This document shows positions 29,343 to 37,873 of a stretch of DNA of 64,000 nt, one piece after another. The stretch comes from Qipengyuania xiapuensis. Lineage in GTDB: Bacteria; Pseudomonadota; Alphaproteobacteria; Sphingomonadales; Sphingomonadaceae. Under the pieces are notes generated by a model. It was not told the origin of the DNA. It did no database searches and worked only from the letters and a program-made list of their open reading frames with translations. How positions within the stretch are numbered: the stretch's first letter is position 1; each line of letters starts with the position of its first letter. A program made the translations under genes and the position numbers. The stretch covers positions 496,001 through 560,000 of the forward strand of contig NZ_JAIGNL010000001.1 of assembly GCF_019711395.1 (NCBI RefSeq), in the 5' to 3' direction.

Positions 29343-29747
29343 ATGACCGACGAAGACCTCATCGCCGCTGCCCGCGAGGCTGCCGGAAACTCCTATTCGC
29401 CCTATTCCAACTTTGCCGTGGGCAGCGCGCTGCGCTTTTCCGATGGCAGCGTTGTGACCGGCACCAATATCGAGAATGCGAGCTATGGTCTCGCGCTCTG
29501 CGCCGAAACGGTCGCGGTCTCGAAGGCCATGGCCGACGGCGTGCGCGGCGGGCTGGAGGCGGTTGCGGTGACCGGGCCCGGCGATGCGCCGATTACGCCG
29601 TGCGGACGGTGCCGGCAGGTGCTCAACGAACTCGCGCAGCTTGGCGGGACGGACCCGCTGGTCCTTTGCGTGGGGCCTGAGGAAGTGCGCCGCGTACGCC
29701 TGAGCGAATTGCTGCCCGACGCATTCGGACCCGCAAGCCTCGACTAA
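29343..29747 (+). CDS. cdd: Cytidine deaminase
   Basis: The protein has 134 residues, the size of the tetrameric short form. The zinc site is CAE with PCGRCRQ, and the substrate region NIENASYGLALCAE is complete. It converts cytidine and deoxycytidine to uridine forms for salvage. ATG 29343 lies ten bases after the GH25-like stop, so it probably belongs to the same transcript. Confidence 0.95.
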   Translation: MTDEDLIAAAREAAGNSYSPYSNFAVGSALRFSDGSVVTGTNIENASYGLALCAETVAVSKAMADGVRGGLEAVAVTGPGDAPITPCGRCRQVLNELAQLGGTDPLVLCVGPEEVRRVRLSELLPDAFGPASLD

Positions 29748-29812
29748 GCCTTTCTTCACGAATTCGGGCTAGCTGGGTTTCGTGGCGCGATGTGCGTCCG
29801 GAGTGAGCCCCG

Positions 29813-29986
29813 ATGAAGTTTGTGACCCTCGAATCGCGCGGCGGCAATTACATGGTCGTCGCGAGCAATGTCGCCTGGCTCAGGGTCGGCGAGAATGGCC
29901 AGACGCTGGTCGGCATCATCGGCAGTCAGCCGCTGCTCGTTACCGGAACGCCCGATAGCGTGGCGCAGAAACTCGCCGCGACCTGA
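29813..29986 (+). CDS. Small hypothetical protein (57 residues)
   Basis: ATG 29813 to TGA 29984-29986 encodes 57 residues beginning MKFVTLESRGGNYMVVASNV and ending TPDSVAQKLAAT. Gly/Val-rich strands alternate with turns, suggesting a small beta-fold (LRVGENGQTLVGIIGSQPLLV). Third-position G+C bias matches neighbouring genes. A weak GAG-type site (GGAGTGAGC) precedes it. I do not recognise a family or function. It lies between cdd and the LD-carboxypeptidase. Confidence 0.65.
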   Translation: MKFVTLESRGGNYMVVASNVAWLRVGENGQTLVGIIGSQPLLVTGTPDSVAQKLAAT

Positions 29987-30027
29987 CGCGCTGGCCTAGC
30001 AGCCTGCCTCCCGCTAGGACCGGTGAC

Positions 30028-31032
30028 ATGATCGACCGGCGCGGCGCACTTGGCTCGGTGGCAGCCTTTTCATTGGCTCTGGGTTCGCCCGCGACAGCGC
30101 TGGCGAGAAGCCGTAGGACAGCGCGCCGCATTTCGCTCGGGGACACGGTCGGCCTGGTCGCCCCGGCCAGCGCGGTCTCGGAAGGGGAGATCGCCTTTGC
30201 GCAGCACAATGTCAGCGGCATGGGTCTCGTCCCGAAGCTGGGAGCAAATGTCGCGCGCACCGACGGCTATCTTGCAGGAACCGATGCCGAGCGCGCGGCC
30301 GACCTCAACGCCATGTTCGCCGACGATGACATCGCCGCGATCTTCGCGATCCGCGGCGGCTGGGGAGGAGCGCGGCTGCTCGAACTGCTCGACTGGGACA
30401 TGATCGCGCGCAATCCCAAGCTGCTGATCGGCTACAGCGATACGACCTCGCTGCACCTCGCGATCGCCGCGCGGGCAGGGTTTGCGACGCTGCACGCGCC
30501 CAATGCGAGCAGCCCGTGGCCGAAGACGAGCTGGGAAAGCCTCTGGCGGCTCGGCTTCACCGGCGAGACTCCGGTGCTTGCCGACGACGGCGAGGTCTCG
30601 ACGGGGCGCACGATTACTTCGGGTCGCGCCCGCGGAAGGCTGCTCGGCGGCAATCTCACCGTGCTCTCGACTTTGATGGGGACGCCGTGGACGCCCGATT
30701 TCGACGGCGCGATCCTGTTCCTCGAGGACGTCAACGAGGAGGAATACCGCATCGACCGCATGCTCCAGCAGCTCGCGTTGGCAGGCGTGCTCGGCAGGTT
30801 GTCGGGCGTAGTTTTCGGCCGCTGCCGCAGCTGCGCCTCGGACGAGCCCGACTATGCCGGGCTGACGTTGGACGAAGTTCTCGACCGGCATCTCGGGCCG
30901 CTCGGCATCCCCGCATTCGTCGGCGCGAATATCGGCCACCATCGCGGGCAGTTGAGCCTGCCGCATGGCGGTGATGTGGAAATCGATGCGGACGCGCGCA
31001 CGATCGAACTCAAGAGGCCGATCGTGCGCTGA
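30028..31032 (+). CDS. LD-carboxypeptidase, peptidase family S66
   Basis: The protein has 334 residues. The N-terminus has a twin-arginine-like signal (DRRGALG followed by a hydrophobic stretch). The S66 marks are IRGGWGGARLL, LIGYSDTTSL (nucleophile Ser), ILFLEDVNEEEYRIDRML (Glu) and IGHHRGQLSLPHG (His). S66 enzymes remove the terminal D-Ala from murein tetrapeptides. E. coli LdcA is cytoplasmic; the signal here suggests periplasmic action. Confidence 0.88.
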   Translation: MIDRRGALGSVAAFSLALGSPATALARSRRTARRISLGDTVGLVAPASAVSEGEIAFAQHNVSGMGLVPKLGANVARTDGYLAGTDAERAADLNAMFADDDIAAIFAIRGGWGGARLLELLDWDMIARNPKLLIGYSDTTSLHLAIAARAGFATLHAPNASSPWPKTSWESLWRLGFTGETPVLADDGEVSTGRTITSGRARGRLLGGNLTVLSTLMGTPWTPDFDGAILFLEDVNEEEYRIDRMLQQLALAGVLGRLSGVVFGRCRSCASDEPDYAGLTLDEVLDRHLGPLGIPAFVGANIGHHRGQLSLPHGGDVEIDADARTIELKRPIVR

Positions 31033-31038
31033 GGCGCG

Positions 31039-32178
31039 TCAGACGCCCTGTTCGTCCATGAATTCGACCAGCGCCGCGAGACAGTCGCGCGCAAGGAACT
31101 TGCAGCGCTCGGGCGACCAGCCCTGCTCGGGTTCGGGATCGGCCTTGTTGTCCTTGTAAGGCATCTCGAGCGTCATCGCGGTCGCGCCGAAACGCTCTGC
31201 GACCTGGTTGGTGCTCATGGAGAGATTTGCCTTGCCCGGAGCGGCCTTGGTGTAGCCGAACTCGGTCTGGAAATCGGGTGTGCGGCGATCGAGGATGCTC
31301 TCGTAGCTGTAGTAGCGCTTGCCGTGCTCCTCGGTCCACGAGGGGATGCCCTCGTAGCCAGCGAGGAAGCTGACCGGGATCGCCTCGTCACCGTGGACGT
31401 CCATGGCGAAATCGACGCCGGTCTTGTCCATGTGGTTGCGGATCGCGAGGACTTCCGGGCTGCGTTCGGCAGTCGGGTTTTCCCACTCGCGGTTGAGGTT
31501 TGCACCGGCCGCATTGACGCGCAAGTTTCCGCGGCGCGAGCCGTCGGGATTGCAATTCGGCACGATGTGCAGGCGGCAGCGCTTGCGCAGCGCGCGGCCC
31601 ACGCTGTCGGCGGGATCGGTCAGCACTTCGAGCGCGCCTTCCATCCACCATTCGGCCTGCGTCTCGCCGGGATGCTGGCGGGCGTAGAGCCACACGTTGT
31701 AGCTGCCTTCGCCCATCTCGAGGCAGTCGATCGGCTGACCGTCGAGCGTATTGCCGAGCGCGATGTGATCGACGCCTTCCGAAGCGGCTGCCTCGGCGAC
31801 GAGGTCGTGGTGACGCTCCATCGAATAGGGCGCGAAATAGGCGAACCAGGCGATGTCGCTCGCCGGCGTGTAGCGGATCGTCAGCGTGCCGCCCTGCTCG
31901 TCCTTGTCGTAGCTCGACGAAGCGCGGCCCCAGTAGTCGCGGTCTTCGGATACGCAGGCGTCATAGTCGGGCCAGCCATCGGGATAGGCACTGTCCGAAA
32001 GCTGCGTGATCTTGAGCACCAGTTCGCGGCCCTTCGCGCCAGCGACGCGGAAGTGGAACCACTGCTTGAACTCGCTCTTGGTATCCAGCGGGATGGCCAG
32101 CGTCGCATTCGCGCCGTCCACCGACAGGACCTCGATGTTGCCGCTGTCGAATGCTGAATCAATGCGGATATCGCTCAC
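31039..32178 (-). CDS. M14-family carboxypeptidase, cytosolic carboxypeptidase (CCP/AGBL)-like
   Basis: The protein has 379 residues from GTG 32178, which overlaps the DUF4136 stop (GTGA). It has the CCP-type N-terminal beta domain ([26 protein letters not shown]) and the M14 zinc set: [13 protein letters not shown] (His169 and Glu172), [21 protein letters not shown] and a C-terminal TLEMPYKD with the catalytic Glu. Eukaryotic relatives trim glutamates from tubulin; the bacterial substrates are not established. No signal peptide, so cytoplasmic. Confidence 0.87.
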   Translation of the reverse strand: MSDIRIDSAFDSGNIEVLSVDGANATLAIPLDTKSEFKQWFHFRVAGAKGRELVLKITQLSDSAYPDGWPDYDACVSEDRDYWGRASSSYDKDEQGGTLTIRYTPASDIAWFAYFAPYSMERHHDLVAEAAASEGVDHIALGNTLDGQPIDCLEMGEGSYNVWLYARQHPGETQAEWWMEGALEVLTDPADSVGRALRKRCRLHIVPNCNPDGSRRGNLRVNAAGANLNREWENPTAERSPEVLAIRNHMDKTGVDFAMDVHGDEAIPVSFLAGYEGIPSWTEEHGKRYYSYESILDRRTPDFQTEFGYTKAAPGKANLSMSTNQVAERFGATAMTLEMPYKDNKADPEPEQGWSPERCKFLARDCLAALVEFMDEQGV

Positions 32179-32795
32179 TCGGAGACCTCTACTTCTATGG
32201 TTTCGCCATTGTTGCCGGGGAAATCGCTGAACAGCGCGGCGGCCACCGTCTGCGCGTTGGCGTTTGATCGCGCAAGGGGAGAATTGTCTTTCACACGGAA
32301 GTCCGCGCGGCCTTCCCAAAGGCTTTGCGAAGTGTCCGCATCGCGGATGGTCACGGCGAGCATCGTGCCGAGCTTGTCGCGCTCTCCGCCGCCCAGGTTG
32401 ATACCGATGCCGACACCCACGCCGGACCCGTAAGTTCCCGTGCTGCCGCCGACGCCGACGCTGACCGGCGAGCGCCTGCCGCCTGCCTCGAGAACGTAGC
32501 GTTCGACCGAGACCGTCGCGATCTGCGACGCCGATGCGCGGTCGCTCTCTGTATAGCCGAGGCTGCGCAGTTCCTCGGCAATGGCCGACTTGTACGGAGC
32601 CATCATCAGGCTGTCGTTGTCTTCGCCTGCCGCGCTTTCGATGAAGATCGTGCCTTCGCCAAGCCGCTCGACGCTCTCGGGCGCAACGAAGCGCGTCACC
32701 TCGACTGGGCCGGGAGGAGTTGCGCAGGCGCCAAGGGCAAGCGTGGCCAGCGCGGCGGAAAAGAGGGTTGGATACTTCATCATGCGACCTTTCAT
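32175..32795 (-). CDS. DUF4136 lipoprotein
   Basis: The protein has 206 residues. The signal ends at LALGAC with the lipid-modified Cys at 24. The body has a Gly-rich loop ([20 protein letters not shown]) and blocks of DUF4136 ([21 protein letters not shown]). A start four residues in (MMKYPT) is also possible. It is translationally coupled to the CCP-like carboxypeptidase, an odd pairing of an envelope lipoprotein with a cytosolic peptidase. Function unknown. Confidence 0.8.
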   Translation of the reverse strand: MKGRMMKYPTLFSAALATLALGACATPPGPVEVTRFVAPESVERLGEGTIFIESAAGEDNDSLMMAPYKSAIAEELRSLGYTESDRASASQIATVSVERYVLEAGGRRSPVSVGVGGSTGTYGSGVGVGIGINLGGGERDKLGTMLAVTIRDADTSQSLWEGRADFRVKDNSPLARSNANAQTVAAALFSDFPGNNGETIEVEVSE

Positions 32796-32917
32796 GCAAT
32801 GCGAAAAACCGAAGCTCAGGTTCTACCAACGGGTAGTGGCAGGCAAGGCTCCGCAATGCATGCGGCGAGCCTCTTAGGTAATTGCCCTTACCAAATCGTA
32901 TGCTAGGCCCGCCGTCG

Positions 32918-33931
32918 ATGGAAAACGACACCAAGGTCCCCGTCCTCGTCACCGGCGGCGCCGGTTATATCGGCAGTCATGCGGTGCTCGCGCTCAAGGA
33001 TGCGGGATGGCCGGTGGCAGTGATCGATAACCTCTCGACCGGCTTTGCCTTCGCCGTTCCGGAGGGCGTGCCGCTCTACGAAGGCGACATTGCCGATGCC
33101 GAACTGCTGGGGCGGATTTTCTCCGAACAGGGAACCAGGGCGATCATGCACTTTGCAGGTTCGATCATCGTCCCCGAATCGGTCGAGCAGCCGCTCAAGT
33201 ATTACGAGAACAACACGGTGAAGAGCCGCGCGCTGATCGAGGCCGCGGTGAAGGGCGGGATGGAGCATTTCATCTTCTCTTCCACCGCAGCGACCTATGG
33301 CGTGCCGGAAAGCTCGCCGATCTCCGAGGATTCGCCCAAGAGCCCGATCAACCCCTATGGCTGGTCGAAGCTGATGACCGAACAGATGCTTGCCGATGCA
33401 AGTGCGGCCCACGGGTTCAATTTCTGTGCGCTGAGGTACTTCAACGTGGCGGGCGCGGATCCCGAGGCGCGCAGCGGCCAGTCTACGGCGGGCGCGACCC
33501 ATCTCATCAAGGTCGCCTGCGAAGCGGCAACCGGAAAGCGCGACGGCGTATCGGTTTTCGGGACCGACTACGACACGCCAGACGGGACCGGTGTGCGCGA
33601 CTACATTCACGTCAGCGACCTCGCCTCGGCGCATGTGCTCGCACTCGAAGCGCTGATCGGGCAACCCGATCGCTCGCTCACCATGAACTGCGGCTATGGC
33701 AAGGGCTTCTCGGTGCTCGAGGTGCTCGACGCGGTCGACCGGGTGACGAATTCGAGGATCGAACGGCGTATGGAACCGCGCCGGGCGGGCGATCCGGCCG
33801 AACTTGTGTCCGATCCCTCGCGCATCCGCGCCACATTGCCGTGGAAGCCCAGGCATGACGATCTCGGCGAGATCATCACACATGCGCTGCAATGGGAGCG
33901 CAGGCTGACCGAATTGCGGGGAAAGCCTTGA
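32918..33931 (+). CDS. galE: UDP-glucose 4-epimerase
   Basis: The protein has 337 residues. The NAD site is [10 protein letters not shown] (12-21), catalytic residues are Ser121-Ser122-Thr123, Tyr147 and Lys151 (YGWSK), and the family block [14 protein letters not shown] follows. It interconverts UDP-glucose and UDP-galactose for surface polysaccharides. ATG 32918 gives the normal length; an upstream in-frame start at 32882 would add 12 unrelated residues. Alone, not in a sugar cluster. Confidence 0.94.
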   Translation: MENDTKVPVLVTGGAGYIGSHAVLALKDAGWPVAVIDNLSTGFAFAVPEGVPLYEGDIADAELLGRIFSEQGTRAIMHFAGSIIVPESVEQPLKYYENNTVKSRALIEAAVKGGMEHFIFSSTAATYGVPESSPISEDSPKSPINPYGWSKLMTEQMLADASAAHGFNFCALRYFNVAGADPEARSGQSTAGATHLIKVACEAATGKRDGVSVFGTDYDTPDGTGVRDYIHVSDLASAHVLALEALIGQPDRSLTMNCGYGKGFSVLEVLDAVDRVTNSRIERRMEPRRAGDPAELVSDPSRIRATLPWKPRHDDLGEIITHALQWERRLTELRGKP

Positions 33932-34022
33932 CCAGAATCACCGCGCTCGCTAACGGGCGCGCTTGAAATTGGCGCGTCGGGGCTCCATCTCCGGCGCGTA
34001 TTTATTTGATTAGAGAGATACG

Positions 34023-34148
34023 ATGAAGATCCGCAACAGCCTCAAGTCGCTCAAGAGCCGTCACCGCGATTGCCGCGTGATCCGTCGTCGCGGCCGCACT
34101 TACGTCATCAACAAGACCAACCGTCGCTTCAAGGCCCGCCAGGGCTAA
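34023..34148 (+). CDS. rpmJ: 50S ribosomal protein L36
   Basis: Forty-one residues beginning [14 protein letters not shown], with [20 protein letters not shown]. This is the longer, zinc-free form of L36, since the Cys/His zinc residues of the short form are missing. It stands alone rather than in the ribosomal operon, as is usual in alphaproteobacteria. AGAGATACG precedes the ATG. Confidence 0.95.
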   Translation: MKIRNSLKSLKSRHRDCRVIRRRGRTYVINKTNRRFKARQG

Positions 34149-34191
34149 GCTTCGGCTGCGCGGGGCCATGCCTCGCGATTGTCTGTCTATC

Positions 34192-34219
34192 GGCCCGGCT
34201 CCCCATGGGAGTGCGGGCC
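34192..34219 (+). terminator. Hairpin after rpmJ
   Basis: GGCCCG (34192-34197) pairs with CGGGCC (34214-34219) around a CTCCC/GGGAG inner stem. The T tract that follows is weak, so termination may be partial and the HAD gene could be read through. Confidence 0.5.
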
Positions 34220-34242
34220 GTTGATGTTTGGAGTTACGGGAA

Positions 34243-34857
34243 ATGGCTAAGCAGGCTGTCGACGCAGTCGTTTTCGACGTGGGGCGCGTGCTCTACCAGT
34301 GGCAGCTGTCTGCCCTGTTCGAGAAGATCGTCGACGATCCGGTGCGGCTGGAAAAGGTCCTCGGCGAAGTCGTAACCGAGGAATGGCACTTCGAGCATGA
34401 CCGCGGGCGCCCGCTCGCCGACATGGTGCCCGAACGCATCGCCCTATATCCCGAGTTCGAGGCCGAGATCCGCGCCTATGCGGGCCGCTTCAACGAGACC
34501 ATTCCCGGGCCCGTCCCCGGCAGCCACGCGCTGGTCGAACGGCTCGACGAGAAAGGTGTCCCGCTTTTCGCGATCACCAATTTCGGAGCCGAGTTCTGGG
34601 CCGGATTCGTGCCGACCGCGCCGATCTTCACGCGTTTTCGCGACATCGTCGTCTCGGGCGAGGAATGTCTCGCCAAGCCCGACCCGGCGATCTTCGCGCT
34701 GTCCGCCGAGCGTTTCGGACACGATCCTGCGGCGATGCTCTTCATCGACGACAATCTCGCCAACATCGCATCGGCGCGCGAATGCGGGTGGCAGGTCCAT
34801 CACTTCACCGAGGCTGAAGGGCTCGAGCACGATCTCGCGGCGCGCGGTCTCGTCTAG
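34243..34857 (+). CDS. HAD-superfamily hydrolase (subfamily IA, YihX-like)
   Basis: The protein has 204 residues. Motif I is FDVGRVLYQW (11-20) with Asp12 as nucleophile and Gly in place of the second Asp, as in YihX-type members. Motif II is AITNFG; Lys and the acidic motif are KPDPAIF and FIDDNLANI. Likely a small-molecule phosphatase, perhaps for a sugar phosphate. ATG 34243 is favoured over a TTG five codons upstream. Confidence 0.85.
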   Translation: MAKQAVDAVVFDVGRVLYQWQLSALFEKIVDDPVRLEKVLGEVVTEEWHFEHDRGRPLADMVPERIALYPEFEAEIRAYAGRFNETIPGPVPGSHALVERLDEKGVPLFAITNFGAEFWAGFVPTAPIFTRFRDIVVSGEECLAKPDPAIFALSAERFGHDPAAMLFIDDNLANIASARECGWQVHHFTEAEGLEHDLAARGLV

Positions 34858-34862
34858 GCAAG

Positions 34863-34892
34863 AAAAAGGCCCCGGCGGTTGTCGCCGGGGCC
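34863..34892 (-). terminator. Intrinsic terminator for the CC_3452-type gene
   Basis: GGCCCCGGCG (34868-34877) pairs perfectly with CGCCGGGGCC (34883-34892); on the minus strand five T follow (34867-34863). Confidence 0.85.
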
Positions 34893-34943
34893 GAAAGTTC
34901 CACCCTGATGGAGAGGGGGTGGGGGACTAGGAGGCAAACGCTA

Positions 34944-35285
34944 TCAGCGGTTGCACTTCTCGAGACGCGATTCTTCGAGCTGCTCACCCTTGGTGGTGAA
35001 AGCGACAACTTCGCCGAGATCGCGCTGGAGTTCGCGGCACATGCGCATCGGACGCGAGGTGCCCTTGCTGGCGACACAGGTCGTGTCCTGGCACTTCCAT
35101 GCAACGCCGCCTGCGATGACGGTGGTTTCGCTGGCAGGCTGTGCGAGTTCGGCAGTGTAGAACGGGCCGGTGTCGCGTGCTTCGGCGACGGTCGGAAGGG
35201 CCAGCGTGCCGAAGCCGGCAGCGGTGTAAGCGAGAGCAGCGCCGAGGACGCCGAGCTTGGTCGAACGGGGGATGGAGAGGGTCAT
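34944..35285 (-). CDS. CC_3452-family secreted protein
   Basis: The protein has 113 residues, starting at ATG 35285 with AAAGG ahead of it. A signal peptide (VLGAALAYTAAGFGTLALP, cleavage near VAEA) precedes a small domain with Cys pairs (WKCQDTTCVA, RMCRELQ, EKCNR) and SRPMR. Small Cys-containing proteins of this type are widespread in Sphingomonadales and Caulobacterales with unknown function. It is divergent from the HxlR regulator, with repeats in the gap. Confidence 0.75.
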   Translation of the reverse strand: MTLSIPRSTKLGVLGAALAYTAAGFGTLALPTVAEARDTGPFYTAELAQPASETTVIAGGVAWKCQDTTCVASKGTSRPMRMCRELQRDLGEVVAFTTKGEQLEESRLEKCNR

Positions 35286-35373
35286 CGATCGGTACCTTTC
35301 GGTTGGTGCATTTTTCACAACACCAGTTGCGGAAAGAGCAATGTAAGTTTCTCTTTGCAACTGGTTGCGAATC

Positions 35374-35455
35374 GCTACCTATCCAGATAGGTTGCTTTGC
35401 GCAACCCTTTTTCCGAAAAATTTGGCAGATCGAATTTTTCCGCTAGATAGGTTGC
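35374..35455. promoter_or_regulatory. Repeated operator-like sequence upstream of the HxlR gene
   Basis: A dyad ACCTATC-CA-GATAGGT spans 35377-35392. Its right half extended, GATAGGTTGC at 35386-35395, recurs exactly at 35446-35455, 60 bases away and 20 bases before the HxlR start codon. The region between is A+T rich. Two sites on about six helical turns would suit a dimeric HxlR regulator controlling itself and the divergent CC_3452-type gene. Confidence 0.6.
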
Positions 35456-35474
35456 TGGGAAAGGACTGATTTTT

Positions 35475-36029
35475 ATGGGCGACATCCGCGAACCGTTGCG
35501 CGAATTGACCGAATGCGGCTTGCCGCAGGCGCTTGAGGTCATGGGCGAGCGCTGGAGTTTCATGATCTTGCGCGCCAGCTTCAACGGGCTGCACCACTTC
35601 GAGGAATTCCTCAGTGAGCTCGGGATTGCCCGCAACATCCTCTCGAACCGGCTCGCCAAGCTGGTCGAACACGGGATCCTTCGCCGTGACCCGTGCCCCG
35701 ATGATCGTCGCAAGATCGAATATCGCCTGACCGAAAAGGGTTTCGACCTGCTCCCCGCCATGGTCGCGCTGCGCCAGTGGGGCCAGAAATACGGTGCGGA
35801 AGTCATCGAAAACCCGGTTCTCGTCGACGAGCGCGATCGCCTGCCGATCGGCCCGACCTCGATTCTCAGCCACGACGGACGCATTCTCGGCCCGCAGGAT
35901 CTGCACCTGGTCGAGCGCGCCAACCTCGGCATCCGTGCCGACGGTAGCAAGGCAACCGAGGGCGAAGTGCTGGGCATGGGCTCGGTGGTCGACCTCGAGG
36001 CGCTGCGCAAGGCGCGCGACGCCGCCTGA
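35475..36029 (+). CDS. HxlR-family transcriptional regulator
   Basis: The protein has 184 residues. The winged helix-turn-helix is complete: MGERWSFMILRASFNGLHHFEEFLSELG..ILSNRLAKLVEHGILRR, with the wing at DRRKIEYRLTEKGFDL. HxlR proteins usually have about 110-130 residues; here a C-terminal extension of about 60 residues may sense a ligand. AAAGGA lies nine bases before the ATG. It probably binds the GATAGGTTGC repeats upstream. Confidence 0.88.
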   Translation: MGDIREPLRELTECGLPQALEVMGERWSFMILRASFNGLHHFEEFLSELGIARNILSNRLAKLVEHGILRRDPCPDDRRKIEYRLTEKGFDLLPAMVALRQWGQKYGAEVIENPVLVDERDRLPIGPTSILSHDGRILGPQDLHLVERANLGIRADGSKATEGEVLGMGSVVDLEALRKARDAA

Positions 36030-36070
36030 GCGAATCTCCCGAAAGGACGCCCGACGGCCGCTACATCATC

Positions 36071-36337
36071 GTGCGCGGCCGCTTGTGGCGTGCGAGCAAT
36101 CCGAACCTGTCCGAGGCCGAGCGCGCGAAGCTCGTCGACCGGCTGATGGATGCACGCCGCGCTGTAGGAGCAGCGCTCAAGGCGGGCGACAGGACTGCGG
36201 AAAAGGCGGCGCGCGCCGATGTCCACGCGGCCAAGGTTGCGCTCGGCGAGCGCGGACCGGTGTGGTGGAGTGACGGCGCGCCCGACTACAATCGCCACCT
36301 CGTCAAGAACACGCCTTATGCAGGTGATTCAGGGTGA
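36071..36337 (+). CDS. Small conserved-looking protein after HxlR
   Basis: From GTG 36071 the frame gives 88 residues (MRGRLWRASNPNLSEAERAK ... RGPVWWSDGAPDYNRHLVKN). The frame is open upstream to a CTG at 36026 that overlaps the HxlR stop (CTGA) and would add SESPERTPDGRYIIV, which reads as a natural part of the protein. The true start may therefore be non-standard. The protein is mostly alpha-helical and basic; function unknown. It follows HxlR closely and probably shares its transcript. Confidence 0.65.
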   Translation: MRGRLWRASNPNLSEAERAKLVDRLMDARRAVGAALKAGDRTAEKAARADVHAAKVALGERGPVWWSDGAPDYNRHLVKNTPYAGDSG

Positions 36338-36570
36338 CATGGTTAAGGAGGGGCGGGCTTTTCGCTACATCCGGCCGAAAGTGACGTCACTTTTCCAAGC
36401 CTGATCATCCATTCGCATTCCCGTAACTATATGAAAAATCACACGCGATCTGGGAATGTCGCCGATCTCCCGACTTCGTGACGTCATCGTTAAATTGATC
36501 GCAAGACCTCGCTGGCATAACCCCATGTGAATCGGGGGCTTGCCCCACGTAAGAGCCGGAAAAATCGCAC

Positions 36571-36921
36571 GTGATCGAAATCGAAGTCCAGAACGAGTCG
36601 CACCAGACGCAATTCCGCATAAAGGCGGTTAGCGTGCCGCGCATTGGTGAAGGCATTCGCCTGAAGGAGCCCGATGGCAGCTGGGCGAGCTACGACGTGC
36701 TCGACGTCTGGTACCAGCAGGCCGATTACGGCGAGGTCTGGGTGCCCTATCTCCACGTGAAAACGACGCCTGCTGCAGGCAATGCCGAGGCCGTGCCCGC
36801 ACCTGCCATGGGCGCCATGCCCGACCAGTCGATGCCGATCGCCGATTTCCTCGCCAAGTTCGAAGGCGACGACGAGCACGAAACGGTCAAGCTCAACCTC
36901 GACATCAGCGAGGAAGACTGA
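36571..36921 (+). CDS. Hypothetical protein, acidic, 116 residues
   Basis: Starts at GTG 36571. The first 60 residues form alternating strands (IEIEVQNESHQTQFRIKAVS, EVWVPYLHV), then a Pro/Ala/Met-rich linker and an acidic tail (KFEGDDEHETVKLNLDISEED). No membrane segment or signal. I do not recognise the family. The 230 bases before it (36338-36570) hold no gene I can support. Confidence 0.6.
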   Translation: MIEIEVQNESHQTQFRIKAVSVPRIGEGIRLKEPDGSWASYDVLDVWYQQADYGEVWVPYLHVKTTPAAGNAEAVPAPAMGAMPDQSMPIADFLAKFEGDDEHETVKLNLDISEED

Positions 36922-36943
36922 GCCTTAGCAGACCGGTGAAAGC

Positions 36944-37783
36944 TTAGACGGCCGCTCCTGCTGCAGGGGCGGCCGTTTTGCTTCCCGGTACCTTGCCCGC
37001 CTGCCAGCCGGCCCAGGTCAGCGCAGCACCGATCGCCAGACCCAGCAGAAGCCAGATCGTGGGATCGGTCCGCCCCATTGCCATGAACACTTCGCGCCAG
37101 CCATCCGACAGCCGGGCGACTGCGAAGATTGACGCCTGGCCCACGACCAATAGCGAGACCCATTTCATCGGCTGTTTCCCGGCAATGGGCGCGCCGCGCC
37201 AGAGCCAGACCGCGATGGCGAAGGCGATCGCATGGGCAAGGACCAGCGCGCCGTAGAATATATCGGTCGGAGCCTGGCTCGCGCCCAGGGCTATGAAGAG
37301 CGGGATGGCCATCAGTCTTGCGAGCATCGGCCCGATCAGCACGAACAGCGTGCCGATCATCCAACGTGCGTGCACGTGGACGCTGCGCCTTTCCTTGAGG
37401 GCCAGATAATAGAAGGCACCTATCCCGACGACCGATAGCAGGTCGTAGGCACCCAATCCTTCGCCATGGGCTTCGTAGATGATGCTGTCACCGAATGCGG
37501 TCGCATTGGCCATCGACCAGACGACGAGCATCGCACTGGCGAAGAAGAGCGGGAAGAAAAACAGACTCGCCCTGCCAAGGATCCGGTGTAGCGCGAGCTT
37601 GTCGCGCCGATGCGCAGCCCAGGCCTGCGCTGCCAGCAGGATCATCCATCCTGTCGCCGTCGCAGCGTGGAAATGCAGTTCCCAGCCCACTTCGGGCATG
37701 CGCCCGAAATAGCCGCGCCAGAATGCCGGAATGGTCAGCAAGGTCGCCAGCACGACCCACAGATACGCCTTCTTGTACGGCAT
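36944..37783 (-). CDS. Multi-pass membrane protein of unknown function
   Basis: The protein has 279 residues with about eight membrane helices. Histidines sit at helix ends (ELHFHAATATGW, LHRILGRASLFFF, SVHVHARWMIG), a pattern suggesting haem or metal binding, but this is only a guess. GGGAGGG precedes ATG 37783. The C-terminus is Ala/Pro rich. No neighbour points to a role. Confidence 0.65.
   Translation of the reverse strand: MPYKKAYLWVVLATLLTIPAFWRGYFGRMPEVGWELHFHAATATGWMILLAAQAWAAHRRDKLALHRILGRASLFFFPLFFASAMLVVWSMANATAFGDSIIYEAHGEGLGAYDLLSVVGIGAFYYLALKERRSVHVHARWMIGTLFVLIGPMLARLMAIPLFIALGASQAPTDIFYGALVLAHAIAFAIAVWLWRGAPIAGKQPMKWVSLLVVGQASIFAVARLSDGWREVFMAMGRTDPTIWLLLGLAIGAALTWAGWQAGKVPGSKTAAPAAGAAV
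36948..36979 (+). terminator. Terminator inside the 3' end of the convergent gene
   Basis: ACGGCCGC (36948-36955) pairs with GCGGCCGT (36969-36976), with CCTGC/GCAGG inside, followed by four T. It serves the acidic hypothetical gene and also encodes the Ala-rich end of the minus-strand membrane protein. Confidence 0.75.
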
Positions 37784-37873
37784 GATTCCCTCCCCCGAGC
37801 CGCGCAATGATGGGAAATCTGGCGGCATTCCGGCCCATGGTCAATTGTGGCCGTTCCGGCGGAGACTTCCCTC

